A stretch of 26,005 nucleotides of DNA from JAKAQB01 sp027320105 (GTDB lineage: Bacteria; Actinomycetota; Acidimicrobiia; Acidimicrobiales; Palsa-688). The notes below the pieces were generated by a model. It was not told the origin of the DNA. It made no database searches and saw only the letters and a list, made by a program, of their open reading frames with translations. The stretch is from positions 1 to 26,005 of the forward strand of contig DAHVMA010000001.1 in NCBI GenBank assembly GCA_027320105.1, in the 5' to 3' direction. Position numbers and translations under genes: made by a program. Numbering within the stretch: the stretch's first letter is position 1; the number at the start of each line of letters is the position of its first letter. This document shows, in pieces, positions 1 through 12,523 of this stretch.

Positions 1-514
1 GGTCGTTGACGACGGTTTCGACGCGAAGGGCTCTCCCTTCCTTGAGGTATTGCTTGACCCGGGAGTGCTTGTAGCTGAAGTCCATGCGGACCTCGGTCCC
101 AGTGCCAAAGACCCGCCGGCGATAGATGTGCTTGGTCGGGCGGCGGAGAGGTCATGAGAAGACCATGGCGACCTCGCCGGGACGCCCGATGCCCACGTTG
201 TCCTGGACGAGGGCCTCGAAGAAGGCCCGCGCGCGGCGAGGGTCGTCGAAGACGAGGGTGGTGGAGGTCTCGACCTGGCGCATGGACAGTTCCCACCAAA
301 AGCCGGCCTTGCGGTCGGCGGTCGTGAGCGGCGTGGGGATGACCCTCATCCAGCGCTCGAAGAAGGCCTGGATGTGGTCCGGGCCGAGCCGGTCGGCGAT
401 GGCTTGCAGGCGGGAGGGCTCGTCGCAGGCGGCGAAGCCGTTCGCGAGCGCGAAGTAGCGGAGCCCGTCACGATCGGCCTGGCGCTTCAGCCATTCGTGG
501 CCGTTCACGTAGCC
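1..514 (-). pseudogene. C-terminal remnant of an uncharacterised actinobacterial protein, with in-frame stop
   Basis: Reading leftwards from about 514 the minus strand encodes GYVNGHEWLKRQ, then RLGPDHIQAFFERW, SMRQVETS and FEALVQDNVGIGRPGEVAMV. After an in-frame TGA at 154-152 the same frame continues to the window edge with RRVFGTGTEV and FSYKHSRVKQYLKEGRALR. The NGHEW...YKHSR.KQY.KEGRALR pattern resembles, from memory, a widespread actinobacterial family of unknown function; I cannot assign a role. The N-terminal part is missing and replaced by cobalt-transporter sequence, and the TGA interrupts the reading frame, so this is most likely a decayed fragment. The true end lies outside the window. 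Alternatives are a sequencing error at the TGA or an assembly chimera. The frame assignment is seen directly; the family link is recollection. Confidence 0.6.
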
Positions 515-858
515 CGTGGCCAAGGGCCGTTTGCCGTCGGCCATGAGCTTGCGGGTGGTGTTGTCGATGCACGAGATGTGGTCGGCGTCGAACGCGTGCC
601 GGAAGCCCAGGACCAGGCGGTGACGGCCACGCCGAGCCCGATGCCGAGGCCCCTGGTGCCGCCGTAGCCGCGGTAGTCGATGTGCTGGGGCAGGACCACG
701 GCAAGGTAGATGAGCCATCCGAGTGCGTTGACGGCCAGGATGGACACGAACATGAGGGTCAGTCGGCCCCAATCCCCGCCCGACAACGTCCCACGGAGCC
801 GGCCGAGGGGTGCATGTGGCGCCGGGCTCTGACCGGCTGCGTCCGCTCGGTGGGTCAT
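511..858 (-). pseudogene. Truncated, frameshifted NiCoT-family nickel/cobalt transporter
   Basis: The ATG at 858 overlaps the cobA stop by 4 bases, so this was the last gene of operon A and would have supplied cobalt to the chelatase. The first part encodes a membrane segment (LTLMFVSILAVNALGWLIY) and GLGIGLGVAVTAW. The reading frame then breaks at about 611-617, where one base appears to be missing, and the other frame carries the NiCoT signature HAFDADHISCIDNTTR followed by KLMADGKRPL. The HA.DADHI motif is the metal-binding signature of the HoxN/NixA permease family. At about 511-514 the transporter stops abruptly and an unrelated sequence follows, so five or six of the usual eight membrane segments are lost. 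It cannot encode a working permease as read. A missing base from sequencing could explain the frameshift, but not the truncation. Confidence 0.8.
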
Positions 859-1610
859 CCCGGCGGTGTCTCGCGTGCTCCGGGAGCGACGTCGACGACT
901 GGTCCGACCACGATGACGGCGGGAGCGCCGAGGTCGACGTCGGGGAGCCCGGCGAGCGTGGTGCGGACCATGCGCTGCGCCGGGGTGGTGCCGTCTTGGA
1001 TGACGGCGACCGGGGTGTCCGCGGCACGGCCGGCGCCGACGAGGGCAGCGGCGACGGCCGCGCGCGAGGCCATCCCCATGAGGATGACGAGGGTCCCTCC
1101 GGTACGGGCCAGCGCCTCCCAGTTGGGTTCGTGCCCAGGCTTGGGGGCCCTGCCCCGATCGAGGGTGTGGCCGGTGACGATCGTGACGGACGAGGCGAGG
1201 CCCCGATGGGTCACCGGGATGCCGGCTGCGCCGACCACGCCGAGCGCCGAGGTCACTCCGGGGACGATCTGCCAGGGAATCCCGGCCTCCTCGAGGATCT
1301 CGATCTCCTCGCCGCCGCGCCCGAACACGAAGGGGTCCCCGCCCTTGAGCCGGACGACGGTGGCGGAGCTACGGCCGTGCTCGACGAGCAGGCGGCCGAT
1401 CTCGTGCTGTCGGCGATCGGCGCCGGGAGTGTCGGTGCCTGGCCGCTTTCCGACGTCAATGCACAGCGCGTCAGCGCGAACGAGAGTCAGGATGTCGGGT
1501 GTGACCAGTCGGTCGTAGAGGACGACGTCGGCGCTGCGCAACAACTCTGCTCCCCTGAGGGTGAGCAGGCCGGGGTCACCGGGTCCGGCGCCGACCAGGT
1601 ACACGGTCAT
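855..1610 (-). CDS. cobA: Uroporphyrinogen-III C-methyltransferase (SUMT)
   Basis: Encodes 251 residues, the usual length for a stand-alone SUMT without siroheme-synthase domains. It methylates uroporphyrinogen III at C2 and C7 with SAM to give precorrin-2, the committed step toward corrins. The glycine-rich N-terminal motif VGAGPGDPGLLTLRG and the central VVRLKGGDPFVFGRGGEE motif are classic SUMT signatures, and PGVTSALG and PVTHRG follow as expected. The ATG at 1610 overlaps the cobC stop by 4 bases, and its own stop overlaps the broken cobalt transporter by 4 bases, so it is read as part of riboswitch-headed operon A. Because it lacks CysG-type oxidase/ferrochelatase domains, the product is most simply dedicated to cobalamin. 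Confidence 0.95.
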   Translation of the reverse strand: MTVYLVGAGPGDPGLLTLRGAELLRSADVVLYDRLVTPDILTLVRADALCIDVGKRPGTDTPGADRRQHEIGRLLVEHGRSSATVVRLKGGDPFVFGRGGEEIEILEEAGIPWQIVPGVTSALGVVGAAGIPVTHRGLASSVTIVTGHTLDRGRAPKPGHEPNWEALARTGGTLVILMGMASRAAVAAALVGAGRAADTPVAVIQDGTTPAQRMVRTTLAGLPDVDLGAPAVIVVGPVVDVAPGARETPPG

Positions 1611-2566
1611 GGCGCCGCGCCCCTCGTGTCGGCGTCGGGCGTACCTGCCCGAGGTTCGCCATGGGTCCCGCAGTGGCGCCGCAGGGCGCGTTCGAGTTGC
1701 CCGAACTGGTCAGGCCGGGGGACGGCGATGCGGACGGTGCCGCCGAGACCGAAGCTGGCACAGTCCCGCACGACGATCCCCTCGGTCAAGAGCTTCGCCC
1801 GCAGCGGTCCAGACCTGTCGACGAGGACCCATGGGCCGTGGCCGGCGCGCACGGCGAGCCCGTGGGAACGCAGAAGATCGGCCAACTGCTCTCGAAGCGC
1901 GGCGGTCTGGCTCGACCACGTGGGCAGGTCGACGGGGCGCAGCAGATCCGCAAGGGCGTCCGCCGCCGGCCCGTTGACGGACCATTCGGGCTGGCGCCGG
2001 CGGATCCGCCACATCAGGACCTCGTCTGCGCAGAGCACGTAGCCGAGGCGCAGTCCCGGGCAGGCGAGGAGCTTCGTCAGCGACCCGACCACGACGGATC
2101 CCTGCCGGTGGTCGCCGCGGGTCCACGTGCCGGTGGCGAGGGGCCAGAAGGCCTCGTCCCACACCCCGGCCACCGCACCCGCAGGGGCGAGCATCCCCAG
2201 CGGATTGTTGGGGTTGGACCTCCACAGCGGCCCACCGGAGCGGGGGTACAGGGAGAAGTCGGGCTCCTCGACCGTCCCGCCGAGCACCGCTCCGGTCAGC
2301 GCGATGGCCTCTGCCCCGCCGTTGGTGAGGAGGAGGTGCTCGGGCTGCACGGCCATGGCCTCGGCGAGGGCGGCGGTGGCCCGCTCGGGGTCGGGGTAGC
2401 GGCCGACGGCCCCGATGTGGCGCTGCACGGTTGCCGTGGGGTCGGGCGCCACGGGGCACAGGCTGGCCGACAGGTCGAGCACGGATGCCGGGTCGAGCCC
2501 AAGCGCTTCGGCGAGGCGCGCGCCGTTGCCGCCGTGAGCTCGCCGATCGGGCGATGCGCTCGTCAA
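1607..2566 (-). CDS. cobC: L-threonine-O-3-phosphate decarboxylase-like PLP enzyme
   Basis: A 319-residue fold-type I PLP protein of the CobC family (named CobD in Salmonella), which makes (R)-1-aminopropan-2-ol phosphate, the linker between corrin ring and nucleotide loop. The N-terminal HGGNG (residues 11-15) is typical of the family. SNPNNPLG (118-125) and GSLTKLLACPGLRLGY contain the expected Schiff-base lysine, K165, and phosphate-binding arginine, R173. The start is TTG at 2566, overlapping the cobD TGA as TTGA; no ATG or GTG lies upstream in frame close enough, and the HGGNG motif requires a start before it. AGGTG about eight bases upstream can serve as ribosome binding site. No threonine kinase is visible in the window to supply the substrate. 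Confidence 0.88.
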   Translation of the reverse strand: MTSASPDRRAHGGNGARLAEALGLDPASVLDLSASLCPVAPDPTATVQRHIGAVGRYPDPERATAALAEAMAVQPEHLLLTNGGAEAIALTGAVLGGTVEEPDFSLYPRSGGPLWRSNPNNPLGMLAPAGAVAGVWDEAFWPLATGTWTRGDHRQGSVVVGSLTKLLACPGLRLGYVLCADEVLMWRIRRRQPEWSVNGPAADALADLLRPVDLPTWSSQTAALREQLADLLRSHGLAVRAGHGPWVLVDRSGPLRAKLLTEGIVVRDCASFGLGGTVRIAVPRPDQFGQLERALRRHCGTHGEPRAGTPDADTRGAAP

Positions 2567-3543
2567 CGGGCACCTCGAGGGGGGCGGTTGGTCCTCGCGT
2601 CACGCCACAGCTCGCAGAAGAACGGGCACACCAGGCCGGCGGCAGCGACGGCGGTGACCCGACGGGACAGCAGCCGGGCGCGGACGATGTCTCCTGGCGC
2701 GGCGGCACGTCCCTCGCCGAGCTCCACCCGCTGTTCGACCACCTCGCCGTAACGGTTGGTGCCGCCGAGGCGGAGACCGAGCGCGGCGGCGAACGCCGCT
2801 TCGATCACCCCAGCGTTGGGCGAGGGATGACCGGGGGCCTGTCGGCGCACTGCCCTTCCGATGCCCGGGGCGTTGCCCGGCGAGCACAGCGCGACGATCA
2901 CCGCCGCGACCCGTGCCGGCACGAAGTTGGCGACGTCGTCGGCGCGCGCCGACGCCCAGCCGAAGCGGCGGTAGCGGTCGTTTCGGTAGCCGACCATGGC
3001 GTCGAGCGTGTTCACGGCGCGGTAGGCCGCTGCCGCCACCGGTCCTCCCACTGCTGCCCACAAGAGCGGCGCGACGATGGCGTCCACCGTGTTCTCGGCC
3101 ACCGACTCGACCACTGCCCGGGCGATCTCCGCCTCGTCGAGGCCGGCCGGGTCGCGCCCGACGAGTGCCGGGAGCAGCCGCCGTGCCTCTGCGATCCGCC
3201 CCGCGGTGAGCGCCTCGCCGACCTCGGCGGCGCGACGGTCGAGGCTGCGAGCGCCGAGCGTCGCCGCCACCACCGCGACGGACAAGGCACCGTCGGCGGC
3301 GGCCCCGCCCGTCCGTCGGGCCCCGGCCCAAAGCAGCGCGACCGGAACAGCAGCGGCGGCGACCCCCACCCCCAGGTGGCGAACCCCGCTCAGCTGGTGG
3401 TCGCTCCACCCCCGTTGCTCGCGTCGGGTCATGGCCCGGCCGAACCACGCCACTGGGTGCAGCCGGTCTGGCGGGTCTCCGACGAGGTGGTCCGCCGCCA
3501 CGGCCGCAGCAGCCGACGCGGCCCGTAGCCGCCAGCCGGTCAC
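2563..3543 (-). CDS. cobD: Adenosylcobinamide-phosphate synthase (CbiB/CobD)
   Basis: A 326-residue multi-pass membrane protein that joins aminopropanol phosphate to adenosylcobyric acid. Family hallmarks are ADHLVGDPPDRLHPVAWFGR at the N-terminus, AENTVDAIVAPLLWA in the middle, then YRAVNTLDAMVGYRNDRY and DDVANFVPARVAA, and HPSPNAGVIEAAFAAALGL. The GTG at 3543 overlaps the cobS stop by 4 bases (GTGA). It lies directly upstream of cobC, which makes its substrate, so the two attachment-step genes are adjacent and translationally coupled. Several alanine/valine-rich hydrophobic stretches fit membrane helices. Confidence 0.94.
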   Translation of the reverse strand: MTGWRLRAASAAAAVAADHLVGDPPDRLHPVAWFGRAMTRREQRGWSDHQLSGVRHLGVGVAAAAVPVALLWAGARRTGGAAADGALSVAVVAATLGARSLDRRAAEVGEALTAGRIAEARRLLPALVGRDPAGLDEAEIARAVVESVAENTVDAIVAPLLWAAVGGPVAAAAYRAVNTLDAMVGYRNDRYRRFGWASARADDVANFVPARVAAVIVALCSPGNAPGIGRAVRRQAPGHPSPNAGVIEAAFAAALGLRLGGTNRYGEVVEQRVELGEGRAAAPGDIVRARLLSRRVTAVAAAGLVCPFFCELWRDARTNRPPRGAR

Positions 3544-4256
3544 CAGCGGACCCCAGCGACGAGCAGTGCTGCCGTCTCGGACACGACCACGGCCGCTCCG
3601 AGGACGTCACCGGTGAAACCTCCCAGACGTCGGCGGGCGACCCAGAGAATGGCTGCCACCGCCACCACCGCTGCTCCGACGCCCGCGGCTGCAGGAGCCC
3701 CCCCAGCCCAGATGGCGAGCGACGCGCCTGCCGCTGCCCCGGCCGACGCAGCCAGCGCGGAGCCGGCGACCCCTCCTCCGAGGAACGCCGTCGCCAGACC
3801 TCCCGCCGGTCTGGCGTAGGGGAGCACGACCATGGCCGCCACCATGAGTGAGCGCGACACGCACCAGACGCCGACCACCAGCGCGATGTCGGGGCGCAGG
3901 GCGCCGAAGGCCGCGAAGCGCAGGAGGAGCACGGCCACCGTCGCCGCCAACCCGAAGGCACCGACGTCGGGCTCCGACATGACTTGGAGCCTGCGTTCCC
4001 GGCTCAGGTGGGGCAGGAGGCCGTCGGCACTGTCGGCGAGCCCGTCGACGTGCAGCATCCCGGTCAGGACCAGGTCGGTGACGACGGCCAGCGCGGCGGG
4101 CACCAGCGGCCCGTGCCACCCCTTGGAGGCTGCCCACCAGACGAGCCCCACGATGGCGCCGGCTGCCGCCCCGACGAGGGGGAACCAGCGCAAGGTCGCC
4201 TGGTTGGGTGCCCGGGCGGGCCCGAAGCGGGTGAGGAACCCGAGGGCGGCGAGCAC
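3540..4256 (-). CDS. cobS: Cobalamin synthase (adenosylcobinamide-GDP ribazoletransferase)
   Basis: A 238-residue polytopic membrane enzyme that condenses adenosylcobinamide-GDP with alpha-ribazole or its phosphate, the last assembly step. It shows the family opening LGFLTRF, the WFPLVGAAAGAI segment, the conserved acidic motif MLHVDGLADSADGLL, and MSEPDVGAFG. The remainder is rich in alanine and leucine and fits several membrane helices. The start is GTG at 4256, overlapping the cobU stop by a single base (TAGTG). No ATG occurs before LGFLTRF. The length matches the usual 240-260 residues of the family. Confidence 0.94.
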   Translation of the reverse strand: MLAALGFLTRFGPARAPNQATLRWFPLVGAAAGAIVGLVWWAASKGWHGPLVPAALAVVTDLVLTGMLHVDGLADSADGLLPHLSRERRLQVMSEPDVGAFGLAATVAVLLLRFAAFGALRPDIALVVGVWCVSRSLMVAAMVVLPYARPAGGLATAFLGGGVAGSALAASAGAAAGASLAIWAGGAPAAAGVGAAVVAVAAILWVARRRLGGFTGDVLGAAVVVSETAALLVAGVRW

Positions 4257-4774
4257 TACAGCTCCAGCGCGCGGCCGGCCACGACGAGGAGCACGCGCTC
4301 GGCCATGGCCGCCACCGTCTGGTTGAGGTGCCCGAGGGCGTCAACGAACGCTCTCCCGACGGCGGTGGCGGGGTGCACGGCCAACCCGACCTCCTCGGAG
4401 ACGAGCACGGTGCTCCCCGAGCGCACCTTCAGGGCGTGGACCAGGGCCTGTGCGTCGACGTCGAGATCCGATGCCGACGCCACCCAGGTGCCGAGGCTGT
4501 CCACCAGCACGCTCCCGTCCAGGTGCGCCAGGACTGCGGGCAGCTCGGCGCTCGAGGCCAGCTCGACGGTGCGCCATGTCGTCGGCCGGCGAGCCTGGTG
4601 CGCGGCGACCCGGCGGGCCATCTCTTCGTCGGTGACCGACGCCGTCGCCACGTAGGTCACGGTCCCACCGCCCCTCGAGGCGAGGTCCGCGGCGAGCCGC
4701 TCGGCGACCGTCGACTTGCCCGAGCGGGTGCCGCCGAGCACCAGGGTGACCCTTGGGTCGGGGTGGGTGCTCAT
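4256..4774 (-). CDS. cobU: Adenosylcobinamide kinase / adenosylcobinamide-phosphate guanylyltransferase
   Basis: A bifunctional enzyme of 172 residues that phosphorylates adenosylcobinamide and then transfers GMP to give adenosylcobinamide-GDP, the substrate of CobS next door. The P-loop GGTRSGKS is at residues 14-21, YVATASVTDEEMARRV follows, and H59 in AAHQARRP is the expected GMP-accepting histidine. The later motif LVSEEVGLAVHP is also typical. The frame is open further upstream, but that region overlaps the chelatase subunit and lacks family features. The ATG at 4774 immediately precedes the conserved core and overlaps the preceding TGA by one base (TGATG), so I prefer it. CobN-type operons often carry cobU directly with cobS, as here. 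Confidence 0.94.
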   Translation of the reverse strand: MSTHPDPRVTLVLGGTRSGKSTVAERLAADLASRGGGTVTYVATASVTDEEMARRVAAHQARRPTTWRTVELASSAELPAVLAHLDGSVLVDSLGTWVASASDLDVDAQALVHALKVRSGSTVLVSEEVGLAVHPATAVGRAFVDALGHLNQTVAAMAERVLLVVAGRALEL

Positions 4775-6701
4775 CAGGCCTCCGCTCCCGGCGCCAGCAC
4801 CCGAGCCCGGATGGTGTCGGCGAGCGCCGCTCCCCCCGCCGGCCGCTCGATGTCCTCGAGCAGCACGTAGTCGGCGGACAGGGTCGCCGCCAGCGACCGG
4901 GCCAGACCGAGGCGGGTTGGTCCCGTCTCGGCGTCGACGACGAGGCATGCCACTCCGGTCGCCGCCAGCTCGGCCGCGATCGCGTCGGCCGAGGCGAGCG
5001 GGTCGGCACCACCTGCGGTGGCTCGTCCGTCGGTGACGAGCACGACCGCCGGTCGGGGCCCGCCAGGTCGCCGTGCCGCCCGCACCAGCGACGTGACCTC
5101 CTGCAGGCCGGCGGCCAGCGGCGTCCTACCGCCGGTTTGCAGCTCTGCCAGGCGAGCCCGCGCCACCTCGACCGACCCGGTCGGACGCAGGACGACCTCG
5201 GCCGACTCGCCCCTGAAGGCCACCATCGCCACCCGGTCACGGCGCCGGTAGACGTCGGCGAGGAGCGACATGACGGCGGCGCGGGCGGCTTCGAGCCGCC
5301 TGCGCCCGGCGATCGAGCCCGAGGTGTCGACGGCGACGATGACCAGCGTCGCCTGGGGCTCGGCCGTCACGGTGGCCTGAAGATCCTCTTTCGCTAGACG
5401 CTCGCCAGGTCCACGTTCCTCACCGGCGGTCCGGGTGGCGTAGGACAGCGCCGTAGCGACCGGGTCGACGCGCTGGCGGGGGTCGCTGAGCGGCACGTGG
5501 CCGATGCGGCGGCCTCGGGCACCACCGGCGACCGTCGTGCCGTTTCCGGCTGCCCCCTGGTCCCTCGTCACGGCGCGGGGAGGGCGCGGGAGCCTCAGCT
5601 GTCCTGCGTCGACCTGGACGTCGGGTGGGCCAGCCGGGCCGGGGGCCGGCGCGTGCTGGTCGCCCGGCTGGCCCTTGCCGTCCGATGCTCCTGCGCCGTC
5701 GGGTCTTGCACCATCTGCGTCCGGTGGTGCACCATCGGGCAGTCCCGGGCCCTGCTGCGGCGCGGTGTCACGCTGCGCGCCTTGCTCTGTCGGCGAAGCG
5801 TCGACTGCCTCTTCGGCACCGAGCACCTGGTCGAGCGCCGAGGCGAGCTCGTCGGATGCGATGCCGGGCGCCTCGAACGGGTCGCGTCGGCGGCGATGCC
5901 CGAGGACGAGCGGAGCCACCCGGCGCAGGTGCGCGACGCTGGCGCGGCGCTCGCCGTCGAGCCCGGCCAAGGCGCCGGCGGCGCGGCACAACGCGAGATC
6001 GGCTCGCAGGCCCTGAGCACCGACCGCCACCGCCAGCTCGGCCGCGGCCACGACGACGGCGTCGTCGCACGGCACCGGCTGGGCGGACGTCAAGGAGCGG
6101 CGGACCTGCTCGTCGGGTGACGGGTCGGGGGACCCCGCGGCGTCGAAGGCGAGCTGGCGGCGCACGATCTCGGCCCGCAGGGCGGGGTCCTGTGGTGCCC
6201 TGACCTCGACGGCCAGGCCGAAGCGGTCGAGCAGTTGGGGGCGCAGCTCCCCCTCCTCGGGGTTCATCGACCCGACCAGCACGAACCGTGCGGGGTGTGT
6301 CTCGGAGAACCCGTCGCGTTCGACGCGGTTCATGCCCGATACGGCCACGTCGAGCAGGACGTCCACCAGATGGTCCGGTAGGAGGTTCACCTCGTCCACG
6401 TAGAGGACCCCCCCGTGGGCCGCGGCGAGCAGCCCCGGACGGAAGGCGTGCGCTCGGGAGTCAACGAGCGCGGCCACGTCGAGCGCACCGATCACCCGGT
6501 CCTCGGCGGCACCGAGGGGGAGCTCGACGAACGGTGCACCGGGGGGCAGCAGGTCTGCCAACCCCCGGGGGAGGGTCGTCTTGGCCGAGCCCTTGTCCCC
6601 TCGCAGCAGCACCCCCCCGAGACGCGGCTCGACGGCCGCCAAGAGCAGCGCCAGCTTGGCGTCGTCCTGGCCGACGACGGACGAGAACGGGAGGTGCGAG
6701 G

Positions 6702-6705
<4 letters not shown>
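4774..6705 (-). CDS. Fused ChlI-ChlD type cobaltochelatase ATPase subunit
   Basis: A 643-residue protein combining the AAA+ (ChlI/BchI-like) and VWA (ChlD-like) subunits of a class I metal chelatase. Walker A is GDKGSAKTT (36-44), Walker B GGVLYVDEVN (98-107), and SMNPEEGELRPQLLDRFGL is the family sensor/arginine region. A proline-, glycine- and aspartate-rich linker spans roughly 305-400. The VWA domain begins near 450, with the MIDAS motif DTSGS at 460-464 and TDG further on. The start ATG at 6705 overlaps the cobN stop by 4 bases and has GGAGGAG 5-10 bases upstream. Being directly downstream of cobN, with no cobS/cobT-type chelatase subunits of the Pseudomonas kind and no chlH, it is most likely the ATP-driven partner for cobalt insertion rather than a magnesium chelatase. 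Confidence 0.92.
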
Positions 6706-10255
<3,550 letters not shown>

Positions 10256-10259
<4 letters not shown>

Positions 10260-10966
10260 GACCGACCCTGCCGCCGGAGGCTGCAGCCCTCGCAGGTGCG
10301 CCCCCCCGACGTGCGGTACCACAGGCAACAGGCGGACCGCTGCCAACCCCAGTCGCCGCTGTCGGCGTCGAACCATCCGGTGCCCTCGAGCCACGGCACG
10401 TGCTCGAGAAGCTCGGCGGCGCGGCGTCGGATCGCCGCCTGCTCTGCGGCGTCGCCGCGGTCGCGGGCTGAGCCCTCGACGGCGCGGAAGGCGGCAGCGC
10501 ACGAGGCGGCGATATTGGCCCAGACCAGCCGTTCTCCGACACGATGGTGTGCCCGCACGGTCGAGACGAACGGGACGAGATGGGAGCTGAACGCGGCCTC
10601 GACCAGCGACCGGACGTCGCCCGCTTCCCCCAGCGCCTCGGCCCGGAAGCACAGCGCTCTCGCCCGCCCCCCGGCGAGGCGAACCGAGGTGGCGGCGGCG
10701 GCCGGTGACGGCCAGGGCAGGCCGACGGCGAAGGCCGCCAGGCTGACCGCGACGACCCGGTGCGCGTAGGACTGGACCAGCAGCGACGCTGCCACCTGGC
10801 GGTCGCCGGCACCGGCGCCGGCGATGGCTACCTCCAGGTCGGCCGCGGTGACGGCGTCACAGGGGCGCCAGCCCTCTTCTGCCACCGGTGGCTCGCCCAC
10901 CGACGCGCGCAGGTGGTCCACCCGCGCCCCGACGGCCGCCAGCACGTCTTCGACGTGGACGGTCAC
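10256..10966 (-). CDS. FhuF-like [2Fe-2S] protein within the cobalamin operon
   Basis: A 236-residue protein ending in a C-C-x10-C-x2-C cluster (C213, C214, C225, C228; sequence ACCLWYRTSGGRTCEGC). This is the [2Fe-2S] pattern of FhuF-type ferric-siderophore reductases. The rest is helical and alanine-rich, with LLVQSYAHRVVAVSLAAFAV and PSPAAAATSVRLAGG resembling the FhuF N-terminal domain. It is cytoplasmic as read, with no signal peptide. The start is GTG at 10966 (VTVHVEDVLAAVG), overlapping the cobQ stop as GTGA with GGAG about eight bases upstream. Its place between cobQ and cobN, coupled by 4-base overlaps on both sides, argues for a cobalamin role. I infer a possible one-electron reduction of cobalt(II) corrinoids for adenosylation, since no CobR is visible. 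A siderophore or iron role is the alternative. Confidence 0.82.
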
Positions 10967-12495
10967 CTCGCAGCTCCTTCGGCGAGGATCCGGTCCAGCG
11001 CCTCCATGTCGAGGTGCTCGGCGACGGCGTCGGCCAACCGGTCGATCCGTCGCTGGCGGGCGGCCCCGAAGGATCCGCCGTGGGCGATGTGCTTCCCCGT
11101 CTTGCCCGCCACCTGCTCGAGGAGGGCTGCCCTCGCCCCGTCCGACTCGAGCAGGCCGTGCAGCGAGGTGCCCCACACCGTGCCGCCGCCCGGGGTGGCG
11201 CCGACGGCGCCGTCGCCGGTCCCGTCGTCGAGCTCGACCAGCGGCGGCCCCGACGCCTGCACGACGCCGTGGTGGATCTGGTAGCCGCCCGCCTGCCGGC
11301 CGAACAGTCGGCCGTGGCGCCACCGGGTGACCTTGTCGGTGCCGAACGTCGTGACGGCGTCCAACAGGCCGAGGCCGTCCACGGCAGGATCAGAGGACTC
11401 GACACCGCCGGGGTCGGCGATCGACCGGCCGAGCATCTGGTAGCCGGCGCAGATGCCCAGCACGACCCCGCGCACGGCGTCGACGGCCCGGTGCAGCCCG
11501 CGGCTGCGCAGCCAGGCCAGGTCGGCGACGGTGGCCTTGGAGCCGGGGATGACGAGCAGGTCGGGCTGCCCGACGCTGCGGGCGTCGTCGACCCAGCGCA
11601 GTCGTACCCCAGGTTCCATGCGCAGCGGGTCGATGTCGGTGAAGTTGGCGATGCGGGGCAGGCGCACCACCGCCACGTCGAGGACATCGCGGACCTGGGC
11701 CGGGTCGGCGCCGGCGTCCCCTTCTTCCGGCGCAGCGTCGAAGGGCCGGTCGAGGGCGAGCGAGTCCTCGCTGTCGATCTCGGGGCCGTCTAGGAACGGC
11801 AGCACCCCGAGGGTCGGGACGCCGCAACGCTCCTGCAGTTGGGCCGTGCCGTCGAAGAGAAGCGCCGGGTCGCCGCGGAACTTGTTGACCACGAAGCCCT
11901 TGACCAGCGGGCGGTAGGCGTCGGGCAGCAGGGCGACGGTCCCGAACAGCGAGGCGAACACCCCGCCCAGGTCGATGTCGCCGACGACGATGGCCGGCAA
12001 CCCGGCGTCGTGGGCCAGGCGGAGGTTGACGATGTCGGCGTCGAGGAGGTTGATCTCCGCCGGGCTGCCCGCTCCTTCGAGGATCACCACGTCGCAGCGG
12101 CGGCGGAGGTCGGTCAGTGCCCCCAGGACCACGTCGAGCAGCGCCGGCTTCAGCCGGTGGTAGTCGGCCGCCGTCATCGTGCCCAGCGGGCGGCCCATCA
12201 CCACCACCTGGCAGCGGCGCTCGCCCATGGGCTTTAGGAGCACGGGGTTCATGGCGACCTCGGCGTCGACTCCGGCCGCCATGGCCTGCCAGGCCTGGGC
12301 TCGGGCGATCTCGTGGCCGGCGCGCGTGACCGCCGAGTTGTTCGACATGTTCTGTGCCTTGAACGGCGCCACCCGCGCCCCGCGCCGGGCGTAGTGACGG
12401 CACAGACCGGCCGTGACCGTGCTCTTGCCGGCATTGGACGTGGTGCCGCACACCATGACCGCGCCCGAGGGGTGTGACGGCTGCCACTGGTTCAC
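10963..12495 (-). CDS. cobQ: Cobyric acid synthase (amidotransferase)
   Basis: A 510-residue glutamine-dependent ligase that amidates four side chains of adenosylcobyrinic acid a,c-diamide. The N-terminal dethiobiotin-synthetase-like ATP domain has GTTSNAGKST (17-26) and FKAQNMSNNSAVT; ILEGAGSPAEINL and VGDIDLGGVFASLFGT follow. The C-terminal class I glutaminase domain has IPGSKATVADLAWLR, the nucleophile C349 in GICAGYQMLG, and the histidine in SLHGLLE. I chose GTG at 12495 because GGGAG lies 8-12 bases upstream and it sits just after the riboswitch; ATG at 12456 is possible and would remove 13 residues. The frame continues upstream into the riboswitch, which cannot be coding. It is the first gene of operon A and probably repressed by cobalamin. 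Confidence 0.95.
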   Translation of the reverse strand: MNQWQPSHPSGAVMVCGTTSNAGKSTVTAGLCRHYARRGARVAPFKAQNMSNNSAVTRAGHEIARAQAWQAMAAGVDAEVAMNPVLLKPMGERRCQVVVMGRPLGTMTAADYHRLKPALLDVVLGALTDLRRRCDVVILEGAGSPAEINLLDADIVNLRLAHDAGLPAIVVGDIDLGGVFASLFGTVALLPDAYRPLVKGFVVNKFRGDPALLFDGTAQLQERCGVPTLGVLPFLDGPEIDSEDSLALDRPFDAAPEEGDAGADPAQVRDVLDVAVVRLPRIANFTDIDPLRMEPGVRLRWVDDARSVGQPDLLVIPGSKATVADLAWLRSRGLHRAVDAVRGVVLGICAGYQMLGRSIADPGGVESSDPAVDGLGLLDAVTTFGTDKVTRWRHGRLFGRQAGGYQIHHGVVQASGPPLVELDDGTGDGAVGATPGGGTVWGTSLHGLLESDGARAALLEQVAGKTGKHIAHGGSFGAARQRRIDRLADAVAEHLDMEALDRILAEGAAR

Positions 12496-12523
12496 CCTTG
12501 ACGTCTCCCGCGTCGAGATCTCC

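Noticed and set aside
5768..6070. Possible programmed -1 frameshift product of the ChlI-ChlD gene
   Set aside because: The -1 frame is open and ends at a plausible domain boundary, but no slippery heptamer or downstream structure was apparent by eye, so it is not listed as a feature.
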